Shown here in pieces: positions 52,800-61,400 of a DNA stretch of 64,000 nucleotides. Position numbers and translations under genes: made by a program. Source of the DNA: Calliopsis andreniformis (lineage: Eukaryota; Arthropoda; Insecta; Hymenoptera; Andrenidae); the NCBI RefSeq assembly GCF_051401765.1, contig NW_027480438.1, forward strand, positions 1,178,001-1,242,000. Direction: 5' to 3'. Every line of letters starts with the position of its first letter. Within the stretch, counting starts at the first letter, position 1. The notes below the pieces were generated by a model. It saw only the letters and a list, made by a program, of their open reading frames with translations, was not told the origin of the DNA and did no database searches.

Positions 52800-53812
52800 T
52801 CAATCCTCAGTCCTCAATCTTCAACCCTCAACACTCAACCTTCAATCCTCAATCCTAAATCCTCAATCCTCAATCCTCAATCTTCAATCCTCATCACTAA
52901 TCTTCAATCCTCAATCCTCAATCCTCAATCCTCAATCCTCAATCCTTAATCCTCAGACCTCAAACATCAATATTCAACCCTCAGTCCTCGTCCTCAATCC
53001 ACAACACTCAATCCTCAGTCCTCAATATTCAATCATAAATATTCAATCTTCAATCCTCAATCCTCAATCCTCAATCCTCAATCCTCAATCCTCATTCTTC
53101 AATCCTCAATACCCAATCCTCAATCTTCAATCCTCAATCCTCAATCCTCAATCCTAATTCCTCAATCCTCATTCTTCAATCCTCAATACCCAATCCTCAA
53201 TTTCAATCCTCAATCCTCAATCCTCATTTCTCAATCCTCAATCCTCAACCCTCAGCCCTCATCCTCCATCCTCAGTACTCAATCCTCTATCCTCAATCTT
53301 CTATCCTCAATACTCAATCTTCAATCCTCATTCCTCAATCCTCAATCCTCAATCCTCAATCTTCAATCCTCAAACATCTATCCTCAATTCTCAATCCTCA
53401 ATCCTCAGTCCTCAATCCTCAATCCTCAATCCTCAATCCTCAATCCTCAATCCTCAATATTCAATCATCAATACTCAATCTTTAACACTCAATCTTCAAT
53501 CCTCAATACTCAATCTTCAATCCTCAATCCTCAATCCTCAATCCTCAATCCTCAATCCTCAATATTCAATCCTCAATACTCAATCTTCAATCCTCAATCC
53601 TCAATCCTCAATATTCAATCCTCAATACTCAATCTTCAATCATCAATACTCAATCTTCAACCCTCAATCTTCAATCCTCAATACTCAATCCTCAATCCTC
53701 AATATTCAACCCTCAGCCCTCATCCTCCATCCTCAATACTCAATCCTCAATCCCCAATCTTCAATCCTCAATTCTCAATCTTCCATCCTCGATCCTCAAT
53801 CCTCAATATTCA
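52800..53812 (+). repeat. HOR block D11, copy a (1.0 kb)
   Basis: Matches 56,946-57,958 at offset 4,146, fixed by the CTCAGACCTC module (52,952 and 57,098) and CTTTAACAC (53,481 and 57,627). It begins with CAACCCTCAACACTCAACC and CCTAAATCCTC. It has CAACACTCAATCC in place of the commoner CAACCCTCAATCC after the CTCGTCC string. Confidence 0.8.
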
Positions 53813-55209
53813 ATCCTCAATACTCAATCTTCAATCATCAATCCTCAATCCCCAATTCTCAGTCGTCAATCCTCAGTCATCAATCCTCAATCTTCAATAC
53901 TCAATCGTCAATCCCTAGTCCTCAATCCTCAATCCTCAATCCTCGTTCCTCAAACCTCAATCCTCAATCCTCAATATTCTATCATCCATACTCAATCTTC
54001 AATCCTCAATACTCAATCCTCAATCCTCAATCCTCAATCCTCATTCCTCAATATTCAATCATCAATACTCAATCTTCAACCCTCAATCTTCAATCCTCAA
54101 TACTCAATCTTCAATCCTGAATCCTCAATCCTCAATCCTCAATCCTCAATCCTCAGGCATCAATACTCAATCTACAATATTCAATCCTCAATCCTTAACC
54201 CTCAATCCACAATCCTCAAGCTTCAATACTCAATACTGAATCTTCAATCCTCAATCCTCAATCCTCAATCCTCAATTCTCAATCCTCAATCTTCAATCCT
54301 CAATTCTCAATCTTCAATCCTCGATCCTCAATCCTCAATCCTCAATATTCAATCATCAATACTCAATCTTCAACCCTCAATCTTCAATCCTCAATACTCA
54401 ACCTTCAATCCTCAATCCTCAATCCTCAATCCTCAATCCTCAATCCTCAATCCTCAGGCATCAATACTCAATCTACAATATTCAATCCTCAGTCCTTAAT
54501 CATCAATCCACAATCCTCAACCTTCAATACTCAATACTCAATCTTCAATCCTCAATCCTCAGTCCTCAATTCTCAATCCTCAATCCTCAATCCTCAGGCA
54601 TCAATACTCAATCTTCAATGCTCAATCCTCAATCCTCAATCCTCAATCCTCATTCCCCAACCCTCAATCCTCATTCCTCAAACCTCAACCCTCAACCCTC
54701 AGTCCTCATACTCAATTCTCAATTCTCAATCCTCAATCCTCAATCCTCAATCTTCAATCCTCAATAATCAATCTCCAATCCTCAATCCTCAATTCTCGAT
54801 CCTCAATCCTCAGGCATCAATACTCAATCTTCAATACTCAACCCCCAGTCCTCAATCCTCAATCCTCAATCCTCAAACCTCAATCCTCAATCCTCAATAT
54901 TCAATCATCAATACTCAATCTTCAATCCGCAATCCTCAATCCTCAATCCTCAACCCTCAATCCTCATTCCTCAAACCTCAATCCTCAACCCTCAGTCCTC
55001 ATACTCAATTCTCAATTCTCAATCCTCAATTCTCAATCCTCAATCTTCAGTCCTCAATAATCAATCTCCAATTCTTGATCCTCAATCCCCAATCTTCAAT
55101 CCTTAATCCTCAACCTTCAATCCCCAATCCCCAGTACTCAATCTTCAATCCTCAATGCTCTATCCTCAATCCTCAATCCTCAGTCCTCAGACCTCAATCT
55201 TCAATCCTC
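53093..55209 (+). repeat. HOR block D10, copy b
   Basis: Copy of 48,913-51,023. It shares CAATGCTCTATCC near 55,154 with 50,968, a variant present only in these two. It also shares CTTTAACACTC near 53,481 with the D11 copy at 57,627, against CTTTAACCCTC in copy a. The block therefore overlaps two different pairings, a sign of repeated exchange. Confidence 0.82.
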
Positions 55210-55695
55210 AATACTCAATCTTCAATCCTCAATCCTCAATCCTCAATCCTCAGTCCTCAATCTTCAACCCTCAACACTCAACCTTCAATCCTCAATCCTA
55301 AATCCTCAATCCTCAATCCTCAATCTTCAATCCTCATCACTAATCTTCAATCCTCAATCCTCAATCCTCAATCCTCAATCCTCAATCCTTAATCCTCAGA
55401 CCTCAAACATCAATATTCAACCCTCAGTCCTCGTCCTCAATCCACAACACTCAATCCTCAGTCCTCAATATTCAATCATAAATATTCAATCTTCAATCCT
55501 CAATCCTCAATCCTCAATCCTCAATCCTCAATCCTCATTCTTCAATCCTCAATACCCAATCCTCAATCTTCAATCCTCAATCCTCAATCCTCAATCCTAA
55601 TTCCTCAATCCTCATTCTTCAATCCTCAATACCCAATCCTCAATTTCAATCCTCAATCCTCAATCCTCATTTCTCAATCCTCAATCCTCAACCCT

Positions 55696-56945
55696 CAATC
55701 CTCAATCTTCAATCGCCAATACTCAATCTGCAATCCCCAATACTCAAACCTCAATCCTCAATCCTCATTACTCAATCCTCAATACCCAATCCTCAATCCT
55801 CAATCCTCAATCCTCAATCCTCAATATTCAATCATCAATCCTCAATCTTGAATACTGAACCTTCAATCCTCAATACTCAACCTTCAATCCTCAATCCTCA
55901 ATCCTCAATCCTCAATCCTCAATCCTCAATCCTCAGGCATCAATACTCAATCTACAATATTCAATCCACAATCCTCAATCCTCAATCCTCAGGCATCAAT
56001 ACTCAATCTACAATATTCAATCCACAATCCTTAATCCTCAATCCACAATCCTCAACCTTCAATACTCAATACTCAATTTTCAATCCTCAATCCTCAATCC
56101 TCAATCCTCAATCCTCAATCATCAATCCTCAATATTCAATCCTCAATACTCAACCTTCAATCATCAATCCTCAATCCTCAATTCTCAGTCGTCAATCCTC
56201 AGTCATCAATCCTCAATCTTCAATACTCAATCGTCAATCCTTAGTCCTCAATCCTCAATCCTCGATCCTCGTTCCTCAAACCTCAATCCTCAACCCTCAG
56301 TCTTCATCCTCAATCCTCAAACCTCAATCCTCAACCCTCAATATTCAATCATCAATACTCAATCTTCAATCCTCAATCCTCAAACCTCAACCCTCAATCC
56401 TCATTCTTCAATCCTAAATACCCAATCCTCAATCTTCAATCCTCAATCCTCAATCCTCAATTCTCAATCCTCAATCCTTATTCCCCAGACCTCAAACATC
56501 AATATTCAACCCTTAGTCCTCGTCCACAATCCACAACCCTCAATCCGCAGTCATCAATATTCAATCATCAATATTCAATCTTCAATCCTCAATCCTCAAT
56601 CCTCAATCCTCAATCCTCAATCCTCAATCCTCAATCTTCAACCCTGAATCCTCAATCCTCAATACTCAATCCTCAATCTTCGATCCTCAATACTCAATCT
56701 TCAATCCTCAATCCTCAATCCTCAATTCTCAATCCTCAATCCTCAATCCTCAATCCTCAATCCTCAATCCTCAATCCTCAATCCACAATCCTCAACCTTC
56801 TATACTCAATAATCAATCTCCAATCCTAGATCGTCAATCCTCAATCCTCAATCCTCAATCTTCAACCCTGAATCCTCAATCCTCAATACTCAATACTCAA
56901 TCTTCAATCCTCAATACTCAATCTTCAATCCTCAATCCTCAATCC
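55696..56945 (+). repeat. Doubled-GGCATC family member at 56 kb
   Basis: ATCGCCAATAC at 55,712 and doubled GGCATC at 55,936 and 55,992. The first part matches 52,241-52,786 (offset 3,455); most of it matches 58,453-59,390 (offset 2,757), including CCCCAGACCTC (56,483 and 59,240). It continues with CTATACTCAATAATC as in D8. It is the most complete member of the family. Confidence 0.8.
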
Positions 56946-57958
56946 TCAATCCTCAGTCCTCAATCTTCAACCCTCAACACTCAACCTTCAATCCTCAATC
57001 CTAAATCCTCAATCCTCAATCCTCAATCTTCAATCCTCATCACTAATCTTCAATCCTCAATCCTCAATCCTCAATCCTCAATCCTCAATCCTTAATCCTC
57101 AGACCTCAAACATCAATATTCAACCCTCAGTCCTCGTCCTCAATCCACAACACTCAATCCTCAGTCCTCAATATTCAATCATAAATATTCAATCTTCAAT
57201 CCTCAATCCTCAATCCTCAATCCTCAATCCTCAATCCTCATTCTTCAATCCTCAATACCCAATCCTCAATCTTCAATCCTCAATCCTCAATCCTCAATCC
57301 TAATTCCTCAATCCTCATTCTTCAATCCTCAATACCCAATCCTCAATTTCAATCCTCAATCCTCAATCCTCATTTCTCAATCCTCAATCCTCAACCCTCA
57401 GCCCTCATCCTCCATCCTCAGTACTCAATCCTCTATCCTCAATCTTCTATCCTCAATACTCAATCTTCAATCCTCATTCCTCAATCCTCAATCCTCAATC
57501 CTCAATCTTCAATCCTCAAACATCTATCCTCAATTCTCAATCCTCAATCCTCAGTCCTCAATCCTCAATCCTCAATCCTCAATCCTCAATCCTCAATCCT
57601 CAATATTCAATCATCAATACTCAATCTTTAACACTCAATCTTCAATCCTCAATACTCAATCTTCAATCCTCAATCCTCAATCCTCAATCCTCAATCCTCA
57701 ATCCTCAATATTCAATCCTCAATACTCAATCTTCAATCCTCAATCCTCAATCCTCAATATTCAATCCTCAATACTCAATCTTCAATCATCAATACTCAAT
57801 CTTCAACCCTCAACCTTCAATCCTCAATACTCAATCCTCAATCCTCAATATTCAACCCTCAGCCCTCATCCTCCATCCTCAATACTCAATCCTCAATCCC
57901 CAATCTTCAATCCTCAATTCTCAATCTTCCATCCTCGATCCTCAATCCTCAATATTCA
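56946..57958 (+). repeat. HOR block D11, copy b
   Basis: Copy of 52,800-53,812. A third, shorter copy of its first 0.45 kb lies at about 55,243-55,695 (offset 1,703) and ends abruptly at CAACCCTCAATCCTC before the CTTCAATCGCC family. At 57,958 this copy switches into block D9. Confidence 0.78.
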
Positions 57959-58421
57959 ATCATCAATACTCAATCTTCAATCCTCAATCCTGAATCCTCA
58001 ATCCTCAATCCTCAATCCTCAATCCTCAATATTCAATCATCAATACTCAATCTTCAACCCTCAATCTTCAATCGTCAATACTCAATCTTCAATCCTCAAT
58101 CCTCAATCCTCAATCCTCAATCCTCAATCTTCAATCCTCAACACTCAATCTTCAATCCTCAATCCTCAATCCTCAATCCTCAATCCACATTCTTCAATCC
58201 TCAATACCCAATCCTCAATCTTCAATCCTCAATCCTCAATCCTCAATCCCAATTCCTCAATCCTCATTTCTCAATCCTCAATCCTCAACCCAGAGCCCTC
58301 ATCCTCCATCCTCAGTACTCAATCCTCTATCCTCAATCTTCAATCCTCAATACCCAATCTTCAATCCTCATTCCTCAATCCTCAATCCTCAATCCTCAAT
58401 CTTCAATCCTCAATACTCAAT
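57957..58421 (+). repeat. HOR block D9, copy b
   Basis: Copy of 37,822-38,286. It carries CCCAGAGCC near 58,289 where copy a has CCCACAGCC, one of the few G gains. It is bounded on the left by block D11 (ending near 57,958) and on the right by the long block D7. The whole block therefore looks like a transferred segment. Confidence 0.8.
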
Positions 58422-61400
58422 CTTCGATCCTCATTCCTCAATCCTCAATCCTCAATCCTCAACCTTCAATCGCCAATACTCAATCTGCAATCCCCAATAC
58501 TCAAACCTCAATCCTCAATCCTCATTACTCAATCCTCAATACCCAATCCTCAATCCTCAATCCTCAATCCTCAATCCTCAATATTCATTCATCAATACTC
58601 AATCTTGAATCCTCAATCTTCAATCCTCAATACTCAACCTTCAATCCTCAGTCCTCAATCCTCAATCCTCAATCCTCAATCCTCAATCCTCAGGCATCAA
58701 TACTCAATCTACAATATTCAATCCACAATCTTCAATCCTCAATCCTCAGGCATCAATACTCAATCTACAATATTCAATCCACAATCCTTAATCCTCAATC
58801 CACAATCCTCAACCTTCAATACTCAATACTCAATCTTCAATCCTCAATCCTCAATCCTCAATCCTCAATCCTCAATCCTCAATCCTCAATATTCAATCGT
58901 CAATACTCAATCTTCAATCATCAATCCTCAATCCTCAATTCTCAGTCGTCAATCCTCAGTCATCAATCCTCAATCTTCAATACTCAATCGTCAATCCTTA
59001 GTCCTCAATCCTCAATCCTCGATCCTCGTTCCTCAAACCTCAATCCTCAACCCTCAGTCTTCATCCTCAATCCTCAAACCTCAATCCTCAACCCTCAATA
59101 TTCAATCATCAATACTCAATCTTCAATCCTCAATCCTCAAACCTCAACCCTCAATCCTCATTCTTCAATCCTAAATACCCAATCCTCAATCTTCAATCCT
59201 CAATCCTCAATCCTCAATTCTCAATCCTCAATCCTTATTCCCCAGACCTCAAACATCAATATTCAACCCTTAGTCCTCGTCCACAATCCACAACCCTCAA
59301 TCCGCAGTCATCAATATTCAATCATCAATATTCAATCTTCAATCCTCAATCCTCAATCCTCAATCCTCAATCCTCAATCCTCAATCCTCAATCCACAATC
59401 CTCAACCTTCTATACTCAAAAATCAATCTCCAATCCTAGATCGTCAATCCTCAATCCTCAATCCTCAATCTTCAACCCTGAATCCTCAATCCTCAATACT
59501 CAATCTTCAATCCTCAATACTCAATCTTCAATCCTCAATCCTCAATCCTCAATCCTCAGTCCTCAATCTTCAACCCTCAACACTCAACCTTCAATCCTCA
59601 ATCCTCAATCCTCAATCCTCAATCCTCAATCTTCAATCCTCATCACTAATCTTCAATCCTCAATCCTCAATCCTCAATCCTCAATCCTCAATCCTCATTC
59701 TTCAATCCTCAATACCCAATCCTCAATCTTCAGTCCTCGATCCTCAAACCTCAATCCTAATTCCTCAATCCTCATTCTTCAAACCTCAATACCCAATCCT
59801 CAATTTCAATCCTCAACCCTCAATCCTCATTTCTCAATCCTCAATCCTCAACCCTCAGCCCTCATCCTCCATCCTCAATCCTCAATCCTCAATACTCAAT
59901 CCTCAATCTTCAATCCTCAATTCTCAATCTTCAATCCTCGATCCTCAATCATCAATCCTCAATCCTCAATCCTCAGGCATCAATACTCAATCGTCAATGC
60001 TCAATCCTCAATCCTCAATCCTCAATCCTCATTCCCCAACCCTCAATCCTCATTCCTCAAAGCTCAATCCTCAACCCTCAGTCCTCATACTCAATTCTCA
60101 ATTCTCAATCCTCAATCCTCAATCCTCAATCTTCAATCCTCAATAATCAATCTCCAATCCTCAATACTCTATCCTCGATCCTCAATCCTCAGGCATCAAT
60201 ACTCAATCTTCAATACTCAATCCTCAATCCTCAATCCTCAATCCTCAATCCTCAAACCTCAATCCTCAATATTCAATCATCAATACTCAATCTTCAATCC
60301 TCAATCCTCAATCCTCAATCCTCAATCCTCAATCCTCAATCCTCAATCCTCAATCCTCAATCCTCAATCCTCAATCCTTATTTCTCAATCCTCAATCCTC
60401 AGTCCTCAGTCGTCGAATCTCAATCCCCGACGCTTAGAACTCATCCTCAATCCTCAGTCCTCAATCGTCAATCCTCAAACCTAAATCCTCTGCCGTCAGT
60501 CCTCGTCCTCAATCCTCAAACCTCAATCCTCAATCCTCAATATTCAATCATCAATACTCAATCTTCAATCCTCATTCCTCAATCCCCAATTCTCAATCCT
60601 CAATCCTCAATCCTCAATCCTCAGTCCTCATACTCAATTCTCAATTCTCAATCCTCAATCCTCAATCCTCAATCTTCAATCCTCAATAATCAATCTCCAA
60701 TCCTCAATCCTCAATCCTCGATCCTCAATCCTCAGGCATCAATACTCAATCTTCAATACTCAATCCTCAATCCTCAATCCTCAATCCTCAATCCTCAGAC
60801 CTCAATCCTCAATCCTCAATATTCAATCATCAATACTCAATCTTCAATCCTCAATCGTCAATCCTCAATTCTCAATCCTCAATCCTCAGTCCTCAGTCGT
60901 CGAATCACAATCCCCGACGCTTAGCACTCATCCTCAATCCTCAGTCCTCAATCCTCAATCCTCAAACCTAAATCCTCTGCCGTCAGTCCTGGTCCTCAAT
61001 CCTCAAACCTCAATCCTCAATCCTCAATATTCAATCATCAATACTCGATCTTCAATCCTCAATCCTCAATCCTCAATCCTCAATCCTCAATCCTCAATCC
61101 TCAATCCTCAATATTCAATCATCAATACTCAATCTTCAACCCTCAATCTTCAATCCTCAATACTCAATCTTCAATCCTCAATCCTCAATCCTCAATCCTC
61201 AATCCTCAATCCTCAGGCATCAATACTCAATCTACAATATTCAATCATCAATCCTTAATCCTCAATCCACAATCCTCAACCTTGAATACTCAATACTCAA
61301 TCTTCAATCCTGAATCCTCAATCCTCAATCCTCAATCCTCAATCCGCAATATTCAGTCCTCAATACTCAATCTTCAATCATCAATCCTCAATCCTCAATT

